Source: Desulfobacteraceae bacterium
GTDB taxonomy: Bacteria; Desulfobacterota; DSM-4660; Desulfatiglandales; Desulfatiglandaceae
Direction: 5' to 3'
Length of the DNA: 13,899 nt
NCBI GenBank assembly: GCA_020349865.1
Contig: CP070700.1
Location: forward strand, 3,828,536-3,842,434
Shown here: positions 6,426 through 13,899 of the stretch, in pieces
How positions within the stretch are numbered: position 1 is the first letter of the stretch
Layout of the letters: the number at the start of each line of letters is the position of its first letter
Position numbers and translations under genes: made by a program
The notes under the pieces: generated by a model
What the model was told of the DNA's origin: nothing
Seen by the model: only the letters and a program-made list of their open reading frames with translations
Database searches by the model: none

Positions 6426-7652
6426 TTAGCGCCTTCCCAAGCGGATGAAAAGAACCACGAGGCCTGCTACTACGAGCACGATAATCCCAATGCCTATCCA
6501 GCCCCAGGCAGTAGAAGCCCTGACAGTAATCCTCAGCTCAATGGCCTTTGATACCTTGCCCGCATCCGCGTTAAGGCCCACCGAGTAATCACCCACAAGT
6601 GCCTGGTCCGTGGGAGTAATGGAGACCTCAACCTGCTTCAATTCATCAGGGGCTAAGGTATCGATTTTTTCAGGAGTGAATTCTACTTTCCAATTCTCTG
6701 GTTTAAAAGAAACAAACTGCAAATTAGTGAGAGCAGCGGAGCCGCCATTCTTGACATACATGGAAAGGTTTCCTTCCTTTCCGCGAACAGTGTTCAGTGA
6801 GAGAAGGCCGTTTGCCGTGCCTGCGTCCAGCTTGTAGGTGCCCGTCAGGACGACGGTCAGTGTAACCTCTCCTTTGGCCTCAGGAGAATTTACCTTAACC
6901 AAGATGGGGTACTCACCCGGTTTTGCCAAGGGATGGGGCTTCATGGCAACGGCCATGGTCTGGCTTTGATTTCCCTTTAATCGCAGGCTTGAGATGAATT
7001 TATCTTCATAGGCAGGTTTGAAGTTGATATCCCAGTTTTCCGGACCTTGGGGACTCAGGTTAAAGATGGTATCCTTATCTAGCTTGCTTTCAACCTCCAG
7101 GGAAAACTCAAATTCGGCATCAGTGGGTCCCCTGAGTACTGGATAGGATGTGGTGATTTTAATACCCTCAGCCTTTTTCTCCTCTTTTTTTCCCTCGACG
7201 GTAATGACAATCTGACTGGTGGAGGTCAGTTTACCGTCTTCTGTTCGTGCCTGGATTCCAAAAGTGTATTTGCCCTGTCCCATGCCTTCTTTTGGTTCTG
7301 CGCGGAGTGTCAGGTTTTTGGATTTATCACTTTCCACGTGAACACCTGTCACGCCAAAATTATATGTCTTTATCCATGCCTTCCATCCCTCTGGAATCGA
7401 TGTGACAGAGAGCAGTATATTTTCATCGCGTCTACCCTGATTAGTTACGATCACATCAATACTGACATCATCGTCCTCGGAAACGATCACTCCTGAATAT
7501 TCGGGGAAAACCGAAATGCCTCGCTCTGGCAGGTCTTTCTTTTTATCCTCCTCCTTTGCCAATGCAAAAGAGCTGAAACAAGTTACCAGAAAAAAAACGA
7601 ACATAAAGACCATTTGTATTAAGGGATAAGAACTGCTGCGTTTCCGTCTCAT
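6426..7652 (-). CDS. NEW3-domain membrane-anchored protein, partner of the ABC transporter
   Basis: The protein has 408 residues. A signal peptide at about 1-32 (basic MRRKR, hydrophobic core, FALA cleavage site) is followed by a charged linker and three Ig-like beta-sandwich domains at about 45-160, 167-272 and 275-380. They show NEW3-type features such as VTNQGRRDENI..., PEGWKAW and PENWKVEF, in which a Trp follows a Pro-Glu turn. A single membrane helix at about 383-403 ends in IRLGRR, so most of the protein should face outward, anchored at its C-terminus. The ATG at 7652 was chosen because AAAGGAGG sits 9 bases upstream and the signal peptide starts there; the longer frame from 7775 adds 41 unlikely residues. 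First in an operon with an ABC ATPase and permease, a gene set that recurs in several phyla. Role inferred: an extracytoplasmic substrate-binding or scaffold partner. Confidence 0.85.
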   Translation of the reverse strand: MRRKRSSSYPLIQMVFMFVFFLVTCFSSFALAKEEDKKKDLPERGISVFPEYSGVIVSEDDDVSIDVIVTNQGRRDENILLSVTSIPEGWKAWIKTYNFGVTGVHVESDKSKNLTLRAEPKEGMGQGKYTFGIQARTEDGKLTSTSQIVITVEGKKEEKKAEGIKITTSYPVLRGPTDAEFEFSLEVESKLDKDTIFNLSPQGPENWDINFKPAYEDKFISSLRLKGNQSQTMAVAMKPHPLAKPGEYPILVKVNSPEAKGEVTLTVVLTGTYKLDAGTANGLLSLNTVRGKEGNLSMYVKNGGSAALTNLQFVSFKPENWKVEFTPEKIDTLAPDELKQVEVSITPTDQALVGDYSVGLNADAGKVSKAIELRITVRASTAWGWIGIGIIVLVVAGLVVLFIRLGRR

Positions 7653-7747
7653 GGAACCAAACCTCCTTTTGAAATGAGTTTCAAAACAAATTGTGGTAAA
7701 GCATCCTCTCCAACTATCTGGGTAAATCACACAATGCCGCAAAATAA

Positions 7748-7812
7748 TGGATTCCCGGATTCGCTGAAATGACAAGGCAAATAGACGCCATTGCTGCGAA
7801 AGCGGGAATCCC
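7748..7812. repeat. REP-like inverted repeat in the leader of the NEW3 operon
   Basis: The arm at 7748-7771 (core GGATTCCCGGATTCGC) pairs with 7789-7812 (core GCGAAAGCGGGAATCC), matching at 19 of 24 positions, with a 17-base loop. The GGATTCCCGC-TTTCGC pattern is a common intergenic repeat in proteobacteria. It lies between the promoter at 7912-7939 and the start at 7652, so it would be part of the mRNA leader. Confidence 0.65.
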
Positions 7813-7911
7813 TTGAGTCGGTTTATCGCAAGACTTACCTAAACATATTGAAGGTTTGCTCAAAGAAAACTTAACTAATTGATAATATTGGAATATATTA
7901 ATTTAGCATAA

Positions 7912-7939
7912 AATATAAACACACTTTTCAGATTGTCAA
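7912..7939 (-). promoter_or_regulatory. Near-consensus sigma70 promoter for the NEW3/ABC operon
   Basis: On the minus strand, TTGACA (7939-7934) and TATATT (7917-7912) are 16 bases apart. It begins 39 bases after the stop of the FmdB-like gene and points to the NEW3 gene 260 bases away. The AT-rich DNA below it (7862-7911) has no gene. Confidence 0.65.
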
Positions 7940-7977
7940 GGCCGATTCTTTTTTCTTTATAGATCTACAAACATCCA

Positions 7978-8349
7978 CTAACTATCGTTCGTCTTTACAT
8001 GTTTTTCAAGTGAATCTGCGTCGTATCCTGCTTTTTTGTAATTGTCAAGTGCTCTCAGCTTTATACTTTTATCTTTTACCTTTTCCGAGTGTTTGTCAGC
8101 CAGTTCGGCCGCATGACTCCACATGCCTTCTTTCTCATATTTAATGATTTGTCTTTCAACCATCGCATGTTCATCAGAGGTTTCAACGATTGCCGCCCTG
8201 CACCAGGATATCACTTTTCTTACCTTTTGACCGCAATAAGGGCAGTCAGAAAGGGGTTGTTCAGCAATTCCCTGAATGAATTCGAACCGCTGGGCACATT
8301 TATTGCAGCCCTCTTTTGGGCTTAATGATTCATATTCATAGATTGGCAT
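7978..8349 (-). CDS. FmdB-family zinc-ribbon protein
   Basis: The protein has 123 residues. It starts with MPIYEYES, the hallmark opening of FmdB-type regulators, and has two Cys pairs, CNKC (15-18) and CPYC (36-39), that form the zinc ribbon, then KVRKVIS as in the family. The first Cys pair sits on a slightly longer insert (SPKEG) than usual. Residues 60-123 are a charged helical tail not found in the shortest members. The ATG at 8349 is preceded by GAGG at 8 bases; an 11-codon upstream extension to 8382 has no support. FmdB-like proteins were first tied to regulation of formamidase/amidase genes, but most have no known target. No amidase is nearby. It appears to be monocistronic. Confidence 0.85.
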   Translation of the reverse strand: MPIYEYESLSPKEGCNKCAQRFEFIQGIAEQPLSDCPYCGQKVRKVISWCRAAIVETSDEHAMVERQIIKYEKEGMWSHAAELADKHSEKVKDKSIKLRALDNYKKAGYDADSLEKHVKTNDS

Positions 8350-8405
8350 GACAAAAACCTCAGTGGTGAGCCTGGGTGTCAAAGATTCCGTGTTGGAATT
8401 GCCCT

Positions 8406-8433
8406 AATTTAATTGAAATGATAATTTTGTAAA
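8406..8433 (-). promoter_or_regulatory. Possible promoter for the FmdB-like gene
   Basis: TTTACA (8433-8428) and TAAATT (8411-8406) are 16 bases apart on the minus strand, which puts the transcript start near 8400, about 50 bases before the ATG. The match is modest in AT-rich DNA. Farther out, ATATGACATAT (about 8475-8485) is a small perfect dyad of unknown meaning. Confidence 0.35.
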
Positions 8434-8516
8434 GGGTTTTAAGGCAGAAAATTAAATTTTCGATTTTTTTCACATATGACATATGATATTCTTATAAGGC
8501 TTTCATATCTCCGTCA

Positions 8517-8594
8517 GTAAAGGTTTAGCGCTTTGAAAAAATCATCATTGGATTATCTCCTTTTTACGCTATTTTCAAACAGCCAAACTGTTAC
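8517..8594. repeat. Short, internally deleted copy of the MITE-like element
   Basis: This 78-bp segment joins the two ends of the 297-bp element at 2276-2572 and lacks its centre. Its left part, from TTAGCGCTTTGAAAAAATC through ATTGGATTAT at 8556, matches the reverse complement of the long copy's right end. Its right part, from CTTTTT to TGTTAC, matches the reverse complement of the long copy's left end with about 7 mismatches in 35. It is therefore in the opposite orientation. The ends can still form an imperfect hairpin (TTTGAAAA/TTTTCAAA). The right terminal GCGCTAA has decayed to CAGCCAA. Confidence 0.75.
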
Positions 8595-8679
8595 ATTCGT
8601 CCAATAACAAAGACAAAATTACGGGATAATAGGAAATTGGACAGCAAAAAAGAGGAACAGACCGAATGATTGTACACTC

Positions 8680-8708
8680 TTGCCAATAGAATTCATTTAT
8701 GTTATACT
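8680..8708 (+). promoter_or_regulatory. Sigma70-type promoter for the LysM gene
   Basis: TTGCCA (8680-8685) and TATACT (8703-8708) are 17 bases apart, each five of six to consensus. The leader to the start at 8831 would be about 115 bases. A second -35-like TTGACA at 8753-8758 has only a weak -10 (TAGCCT at 8777). Nothing recognisable is seen in 8595-8679. Confidence 0.6.
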
Positions 8709-8830
8709 AAATATATTTATAAATGCGCTTTTATTATTTTTCGGAAAAGCCCTTGACAATTTTCAGTAAAGGAAAGTAGCCTGCGAAAAAGTTGAGCATT
8801 AACAAGAACTTTCAGAGTGAGGTCAGGACA

Positions 8831-9937
8831 TTGAAAAGAAAGCACTGGTTGGCAATTATTTTAATAGCGTTTGGAGTATGGTTTGTTGATTCAGGTGTAT
8901 CCGCCCCAGTCTGCGCCCAACCCCTTACCCACACGGTTGAAAAAGGTGATACCTTGTGGGATATATGTGAAAAATATTATGGGGACGAGGAGCTGTGGCC
9001 AAAACTCTGGCAGATGAACCCTTTTATTACCAATCCACATCTTTTAAAACCCGGGGATGTCATTACGTTATTGGAAGATGTTCCAGTAAAAAAGACACCT
9101 GTTGTTGAAAGTGAGGCAACTCCGCCAAAACAAACCACTGTTAAATTTGCTTACGGCACAACGGGCATTGATGTATCGGGATTTACCAATGTGGCTTCTA
9201 TTGGGTTTTTGTCCACTAAACCGGCGGAGCCCTGGGGCCATGTTTTGTCCGGTGAAAAGGAAAAGGTTGTTCTATCTGAAGGAGATACGGCTTTCGTAGC
9301 AATGAAAAATGGCCGTGACATCAAGCCGGGCGATCAGTTTACGGTCTACAACCCCTCTCCTTTACTAGAGCATCCCCTCAGTGGAGAGGAACTGGGGTAT
9401 GTTATTTCGTTTTTGGGAAGAGTCAGTATCAAAGAGAAAATTACGGAAATCAAGGAAGAAACTGGAAAAAAGAAGGGGGTGAATCAAGAACAATACCTTT
9501 ACAAGGCTGAAATTGTAGAAAGTTACAGGGCAATTCCGGTAGGGAGTCAAATCTTATCTTACGAACCCATTTCCCCCTGCATCCGACCAATGCCCAAGGA
9601 TCGCGAGTTTACAACAAACATCCTCGCCGTCAAAGATTTGCGTCAGATCCTTGGTCAGTTTACCGTTGTCTATCTGGGACATGGTTACAACCATGGAGTC
9701 CGCAAAGGAAATCTTTTTGAGGTCGTGGAAAAAAGGCAGATCGAATCTCTCCAAAAAACTATTCTTCCTGATGTGATAATGGGTCATGTGATAATTTTGG
9801 AAGCCAGACCGGATACGGCTACCGGTGTGGTTGTGAATACTCAGGAAGAATTTTCTAACGGGGCCTTTGTGAACCTTATTGATTGGCCAAATGCTCAAAC
9901 TGTTTTGTCGTTGGTGTCCGAGTGCGCCCTTGAGTGA
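8831..9937 (+). CDS. Secreted LysM-domain protein
   Basis: The protein has 368 residues. A signal peptide at 1-29 (MKRKHWLAIILIAFGVWF, cleavage after VCA) leads directly into one LysM domain at about 33-82 (THTVEKGDTLWDICEKYYGD, then NPHLLKPGDVITLL), which binds peptidoglycan glycan. After a Pro/Thr linker (83-105), about 260 residues rich in beta strands follow that I cannot assign to a named fold; they include two stretches with FTVYNPSP and YNHGVRKGNLFEVVE. The start is set at TTG 8831 because GAGG lies 8 bases before it and the signal peptide begins there; a TTG at 8792 adds 13 polar residues and lacks a good ribosome site. It precedes dprA and topA, an order seen in other deltaproteobacteria as I recall. 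A periplasmic cell-wall role is likely; no hydrolase motif is seen. Confidence 0.85.
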   Translation: MKRKHWLAIILIAFGVWFVDSGVSAPVCAQPLTHTVEKGDTLWDICEKYYGDEELWPKLWQMNPFITNPHLLKPGDVITLLEDVPVKKTPVVESEATPPKQTTVKFAYGTTGIDVSGFTNVASIGFLSTKPAEPWGHVLSGEKEKVVLSEGDTAFVAMKNGRDIKPGDQFTVYNPSPLLEHPLSGEELGYVISFLGRVSIKEKITEIKEETGKKKGVNQEQYLYKAEIVESYRAIPVGSQILSYEPISPCIRPMPKDREFTTNILAVKDLRQILGQFTVVYLGHGYNHGVRKGNLFEVVEKRQIESLQKTILPDVIMGHVIILEARPDTATGVVVNTQEEFSNGAFVNLIDWPNAQTVLSLVSECALE

Positions 9938-9969
9938 TGATTCCAGTTTGGTTTTCCAGAAGAAAATAC

Positions 9970-10000
9970 TTGACTAACCTGGATCACTCTGTTTTATATT
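9970..10000 (+). promoter_or_regulatory. Likely promoter for dprA-topA
   Basis: TTGACT (9970-9975) is followed 18-19 bases on by TTATAT/TATATT (9994-10000). The leader to dprA would be about 65 bases and contains a small hairpin, CCTGC-ACAA-GCAGG (10010-10023), with no T-tract. No terminator is seen between the LysM gene and this site, so read-through is possible. Confidence 0.5.
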
Positions 10001-10072
10001 CCCGCCATCCCTGCACAAGCAGGATCCTGAAAACTATCCTTCAATGAATGGATATACGTTTATTATTTCTCC

Positions 10073-11182
10073 ATGAAAACATGGCAGGATGAATATTGCG
10101 CGTGGTTTGCCCTCAACATGATTCAGGGCATAGGCAGTAGTGTCTATAAGAACCTGCTGGAGAAGTTCGGTCACCCGGAATGCGTCTTTGAGGCAGGCCT
10201 CCCTGAATTAGTGAAAGTGGAGGGGGTGCGCAAAGAAATCGCGCAAAGGATTGTGGGTCGGGAATTCATATCAGATCCTGAAGAGGAACTGAGGAAGGTA
10301 AAGAAGTGCAATGCCCGGATTATTACCTACTTGGACCCCTCTTATCCTCAATTCCTGAAAGAGATCCACTATGCGCCAGTACTCCTCTATGTCAAAGGAA
10401 AGGATATTCCCATCAATCGAACATTTATGGCGATTGTAGGGTCGAGGAATCCGACCCATTACGGCATAAAGTCTGCAGAAAAGATAGCCTTCGGGCTCGC
10501 GAGTCGCGGGATCGGAGTAGTTAGTGGTCTGGCAAGGGGGATTGACTCAGCCGCACACAGAGGCTGTCTGAGAGGTAAGGGATTTACAATAGCAGTCATG
10601 GGAACGGGTATCGATAGGATTTATCCCGCCTCAAACAAACAGCTTTCAGAACAGGTCATGGAAAATGGGGCCCTTATATCCGAATTTCCTACGGGCAGCC
10701 CCCCTGAACCTAAGAATTTTCCCATACGGAATCGGATAATAAGCGGAGTGAGCAGGGGGGTAGTGGTTGTGGAGGCGACGAAGAATAGCGGTTCTCTGAT
10801 CACGGCCTCATTTGCGCTGGACCAGGGTCGAGAGGTATTTGCCGTCCCTGGAAGTATTGATTCTTTCAAAAGTATGGGAACCCATTCGTTGATCAAACAG
10901 GGTGCCAAACTGATTGAAAATGCGGACGATATTCTTGAGGAATTTGAGTTTGGCGACAAATCCGCAAAATGCAGTGATGTTTTGACAGTTACCAATAACC
11001 TGCCGCCGGATATGGGGATATCCGAGAAAAAGGTTTATGAAATCATAGGGGATTATCCGGTACACATAGATCAGATTGTCAGGACAGGGGACATGGATGC
11101 TGGTGAAGTTTTGAGCATTTTGATGCAAATGGAGCTAAAGGGAATCGTGAAGCAGCTTCCGGGGAAGATGTTTGTTCGCTAA
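10073..11182 (+). CDS. dprA: DNA-processing protein DprA/Smf
   Basis: DprA binds incoming single-stranded DNA and loads RecA during natural transformation; it is also widespread in bacteria not known to be competent. The protein has 369 residues, a normal full length. Residues about 8-65 form the helical SAM-like N-terminal region. The Rossmann-type core spans about 110-290 with GSRNPTHYG (123-131), SGLARGIDSAAHRG (151-164), MGTGIDRIYP (176-185), FPIRNRIISG (216-225) and SGSLITA (239-245), all hallmarks of the family. A C-terminal winged-helix domain covers about 315-369. The ATG at 10073 has no clear ribosome site, but the protein starts as expected. Its stop codon shares one base with the topA start (TAATG), so the two genes are co-transcribed and probably coupled. 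Confidence 0.95.
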   Translation: MKTWQDEYCAWFALNMIQGIGSSVYKNLLEKFGHPECVFEAGLPELVKVEGVRKEIAQRIVGREFISDPEEELRKVKKCNARIITYLDPSYPQFLKEIHYAPVLLYVKGKDIPINRTFMAIVGSRNPTHYGIKSAEKIAFGLASRGIGVVSGLARGIDSAAHRGCLRGKGFTIAVMGTGIDRIYPASNKQLSEQVMENGALISEFPTGSPPEPKNFPIRNRIISGVSRGVVVVEATKNSGSLITASFALDQGREVFAVPGSIDSFKSMGTHSLIKQGAKLIENADDILEEFEFGDKSAKCSDVLTVTNNLPPDMGISEKKVYEIIGDYPVHIDQIVRTGDMDAGEVLSILMQMELKGIVKQLPGKMFVR

Positions 11183-13758
11183 TGGTTAAAAAAAAATCGA
11201 CAATGCTTAATAAAAAATTGACCTCCACAACCGATATGGCTGGCAAGCAATTGGTCATTGTGGAATCGCCGGCCAAGGCGAGAACGATTAACAGATACCT
11301 GGGTTCAGGCTATGTGGTTATGGCTTCGGTAGGTCATGTGCGCGACCTGCCGGACAAAAACCCAAAGGGCGTCAAGGACCCTGTGCCAGGGGTTGACCTC
11401 GATCACGATTTCAAACCCACCTACAAAGTCATCAAGGGCAAAAGAGCCACTGTCAAAGAGTTGAAAAGAGCAGCCAAGAATGCCTCCGGTATCTGGCTGG
11501 CCACTGACCTGGACCGCGAAGGGGAAGCGATTGCCTGGCATCTAACCGAGGCGTTGAGCGTAAAACCGGAAAGTGGCAAACGGGTTGTGTTTAACGCCAT
11601 CACAAAGAAAGAAATTGAGAAAGCCTTTCGCCATCCGCGTTTAATTGATATGGCGAAGGTCAACGCACAGCAGGCACGACGTATTCTTGATCGAATCGTT
11701 GGGTATCAGGTTTCGCCGTTGCTGTGGAGAAAAGTTGCCGGCGGATTAAGTGCCGGACGCGTGCAGTCGGTGGCAGTCAGGCTTGTGGTGGAGCGCGAGC
11801 GTGAGATAGAGATTTTCATACCAGATGAGTACTGGAAGCTGATCGGTTATTTCACTATTGACCTGGCTGACCCTGCGACCAAGGCCGAAGAGTGGCGTGG
11901 GTGGTTGAGTGAAGCGCCTGAAAAACGAAACGGCCGGAACTCCACTGGCCGGACAATTCGGGAAAAGAACAACTGGCTCACCGAACACAACTGCGTGGGA
12001 GCGGAATTGATCCAATACAACGGCAGAAAGTTTGATGTGAAAGACAGAAAAGCTGCGTTGGCAGTTGCCGAGATCGCCGGCTTTAATCTGGATGAGCAGA
12101 TTGAAAAGCAAGACTCTAAAGGCAAAGGGCCGTCAAAAAGTGTTATCCATTTACGCGGCCATGTAGCCGGAGGGCCGGATTGGCATGTGAAGTCGATTCA
12201 AACCAAGAGAACGAAAAGCCGACCGTTCGCGCCGTTCATAACCAGTACGCTTCAGCAAACAGCGGCAAGCCAACTGGGTTTTACTGCCCAATCCACTATG
12301 CGCATTGCCCAGGCCCTGTACGAAGGCGTGCCCATTCATGAAATGGGTTCGGTGGGTTTGATTACCTATATGCGAACTGATTCCACATTCCTTTCCGATG
12401 AGTCGATAAAGATGGCCAGGCATTATATCGGATCACAGTTTGGCGAACCATACCTGCCGACGAAGGCGAACTTTTTCTCTTCTTCAAACAAGGCGGCGCA
12501 GGAAGCTCACGAAGCGATTCGACCCACTGATGTGGACTTGACCCCAGACCGTGTTCGCGCATCCTTGAATGCCCAGCAATATAAGCTGTACAAGATCATC
12601 TGGGAACGTTTTGTTGCCTGCCAGATGACCGACGCTCAATGGGACGCAACAACCGTTTTGATCTCAGGAATCAGCGAGGGCGGAGAAATGATCTTCCGTG
12701 CCACTGGCCGCGTTATTGCCTTTGACGGATTTTACAAAGTGGCGGGGGTGCCGAATAATGCCGATGAAGCGGTACTGCCGCTCATGGCCGAGAAGCAGCA
12801 ACTGGCAATGTTTCACCTGGATCCGACGCAGCATTTCACCACACCGCCCCCTCGATACACTGAAGCATCTCTGATTCGGAAGATGGAGGCCGAGGGCATA
12901 GGCAGACCGAGCACCTACGCCCAGATAATTCAGGTTATTCAGAACCGCAAATATGTTGAAAAGATTCAAAATCGATTCCACGCGAGCGACTTGGGAAAAG
13001 TCGTCACTGACAAATTGATCGAAGCATTTCCAGAGATCTTGCAAGTCAGTTACACACGCGACATGGAGCAACAACTTGACGATGTTGAAGAAAAACACGC
13101 TGATTGGGTTCATATGCTCAAACGTTTCTACGGGCCATTCAAGCGAAGTCTCGATGCGGCGTACAAAGATATGGGACATGCCAAAGCGGAAACACAACCA
13201 GCCCCGCATAAATGTCCAGAGTGCGGCAGCAAAACGGTGTATCGTTTTGGTCGCAATGGTCGATTTTTAAGCTGTTCCAGGTATCCCGACTGTAAGTATG
13301 CAGCGCCCATCGATCAAGACGGGAATCCAGTTGAACAGGCGCAGACGGACGTTGCTTGCCCAAAGTGCGGTGCTCCCACGCTGATGCGCAAAGGGCGTTT
13401 TGGGCCGTTCCTTAGTTGTGTTAGATACCCTGACTGCGACGGTATCGTTAATCTCGACAAAAAAGGTTTCATCAGCCCACCGAAGGTTCCACCACTGCTC
13501 ACAGATTTAGAGTGTCCCAAGTGCGAAGCACCACTGAACCTTAGACGCGGGGCGCGAGGGCCGTGGCTGGGTTGTTCAAAGTTTCCTAAATGCCGCGGGA
13601 GACAGGGCTGGACATCATTAGAAGAGAAGACAAAGAAAAAGTGGGAAAAGGCCTTTGATAAACATGAAAAGGCACACCCTCAGCCAGTCATACACAAAAT
13701 AGACGGAAACCCCGTTGGCGATACTTACCGACCACAGATCCTAAGCACCCATCAATAA
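11182..13758 (+). CDS. topA: DNA topoisomerase I (type IA)
   Basis: TopA relaxes negative supercoils by cutting and rejoining one strand through a tyrosine. The protein has 858 residues. The TOPRIM domain has E28 in VIVESPAKA and D109/D111 in ATDLDREGEAIAWH (107-120). GGLSAGRVQSVAVRL (187-201) and PFITSTLQQTA (351-361) are classic, and the active-site tyrosine is Y396 in GLITYMRTDST. Three C4 zinc fingers of the topoisomerase type lie at about 677-708, 725-756 and 777-808, each starting CPxC. Between the TOPRIM acidic residues and the tyrosine there are about 80 more residues than in E. coli TopA (from memory D113 and Y319); the extra part is about 225-345. ATG 11182 overlaps the dprA stop; the 20 residues before MAGKQLVIVES are Lys/Thr-rich, and an internal start at 11236 is possible but lacks a ribosome site. 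Confidence 0.96.
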   Translation: MVKKKSTMLNKKLTSTTDMAGKQLVIVESPAKARTINRYLGSGYVVMASVGHVRDLPDKNPKGVKDPVPGVDLDHDFKPTYKVIKGKRATVKELKRAAKNASGIWLATDLDREGEAIAWHLTEALSVKPESGKRVVFNAITKKEIEKAFRHPRLIDMAKVNAQQARRILDRIVGYQVSPLLWRKVAGGLSAGRVQSVAVRLVVEREREIEIFIPDEYWKLIGYFTIDLADPATKAEEWRGWLSEAPEKRNGRNSTGRTIREKNNWLTEHNCVGAELIQYNGRKFDVKDRKAALAVAEIAGFNLDEQIEKQDSKGKGPSKSVIHLRGHVAGGPDWHVKSIQTKRTKSRPFAPFITSTLQQTAASQLGFTAQSTMRIAQALYEGVPIHEMGSVGLITYMRTDSTFLSDESIKMARHYIGSQFGEPYLPTKANFFSSSNKAAQEAHEAIRPTDVDLTPDRVRASLNAQQYKLYKIIWERFVACQMTDAQWDATTVLISGISEGGEMIFRATGRVIAFDGFYKVAGVPNNADEAVLPLMAEKQQLAMFHLDPTQHFTTPPPRYTEASLIRKMEAEGIGRPSTYAQIIQVIQNRKYVEKIQNRFHASDLGKVVTDKLIEAFPEILQVSYTRDMEQQLDDVEEKHADWVHMLKRFYGPFKRSLDAAYKDMGHAKAETQPAPHKCPECGSKTVYRFGRNGRFLSCSRYPDCKYAAPIDQDGNPVEQAQTDVACPKCGAPTLMRKGRFGPFLSCVRYPDCDGIVNLDKKGFISPPKVPPLLTDLECPKCEAPLNLRRGARGPWLGCSKFPKCRGRQGWTSLEEKTKKKWEKAFDKHEKAHPQPVIHKIDGNPVGDTYRPQILSTHQ

Positions 13759-13802
13759 AACACTCAACAAGAATAAACGCCTGCAAAAGCGGGTAGATAT
13801 CG

Positions 13803-13899
13803 TGAGACCTTTGCAAAACGCCCTCTTTTGCCCAATCTCTGCGTCAGGCTCAAATTTTAATCCTCGAAATATTCAATATATTCGTGCGGTTAAAAATAT
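13803..13899. repeat. Left part of a second nested-stem palindromic element, cut by window end
   Basis: GAGACCTTTGCAAAACG resembles the end of the element at 2674 (GACGGCTTCGCAAAAAG). Farther in, TCTGCGT-AGGCTCAAATTTTAATC aligns with that element's ATCTGC|GTTGCGCTTCACCTTTAGTC. A middle stem, TTTTAATC (13855-13862) with GGTTAAAA (13888-13895), encloses a 7-bp hairpin with one bulged A in CGAAATATTCAATATATTCG (13865-13884). The right half is outside the window. Positions 13759-13802 after topA hold only a weak 5-bp hairpin (CCTGC-AAAA-GCGGG) and no convincing terminator. Confidence 0.55.

Noticed and set aside
7653..7775. Extended start for the NEW3 protein at 7775
   Set aside because: AAAGGAGG and a clean signal peptide mark ATG 7652; the extension would bury the signal peptide.
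10010..10023. CCTGC-ACAA-GCAGG hairpin as a terminator for the LysM gene
   Set aside because: The stem is only 5 bp, no T-tract follows, and it lies downstream of the likely dprA promoter.
12664..13209. Minus-strand frame of 181 codons inside topA, and other long antisense frames in topA and dprA
   Set aside because: They are shadows of strongly recognised coding sequence and have no family resemblance.

Overview
The window looks like chromosomal DNA of a deltaproteobacterium in the modern Desulfobacterota, most likely close to the Desulfobacterales. The clues are a DUF6178-type protein, a LysM protein followed by dprA and topA, a NEW3-domain ABC operon, moderate GC content, and several short palindromic repeats between genes. 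I see no tRNA, rRNA, CRISPR array, prophage or transposase gene. The lineage is inferred from gene content; no database search was possible.

Layout. (1) Positions 1-2099, minus strand: an operon exbB, exbD, ftsB-like, then a TPR protein cut by the left edge. A Fur-box-like dyad lies upstream of exbB. (2) Positions 2100-2932 hold no convincing gene. This stretch carries a strong plus-strand promoter, a 297-bp inverted-repeat element (MITE-like), and a second palindromic element split by a 2 x 39-bp tandem repeat. (3) Positions 2933-4657, plus strand: the DUF6178 protein, followed by a hairpin terminator. (4) Positions 4710-7652, minus strand: a three-gene operon of NEW3-domain membrane protein, ABC ATPase and ABC-2 permease. 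It is read from a near-consensus promoter at 7912-7939 through a leader of about 250 nt that contains a REP-like hairpin. (5) Positions 7978-8349, minus strand: an FmdB-type zinc-ribbon protein. (6) Positions 8350-8830, no gene: divergent promoters and a 78-bp internally deleted copy of the MITE-like element. (7) Positions 8831-13758, plus strand: a secreted LysM protein, dprA and topA; the last two overlap by one base. (8) Positions 13759-13899: the left part of another palindromic repeat, cut by the window end.

Functionally, the left operon joins a proton-driven inner-membrane motor (ExbB/ExbD) to an FtsB/DivIC-like membrane coiled coil and a TPR protein, which suggests a cell-envelope role. 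The NEW3/ABC operon looks like a self-contained NosFY-like export system with an extracytoplasmic Ig-like partner. The right block pairs an envelope LysM protein with two DNA-processing housekeeping genes.

The least explained content is the repeat DNA. The two MITE-like copies are related by an internal deletion. The two palindromic elements at 2674-2903 and 13803-13899 share a nested stem layout although their stem sequences differ, so structure may be what is conserved.
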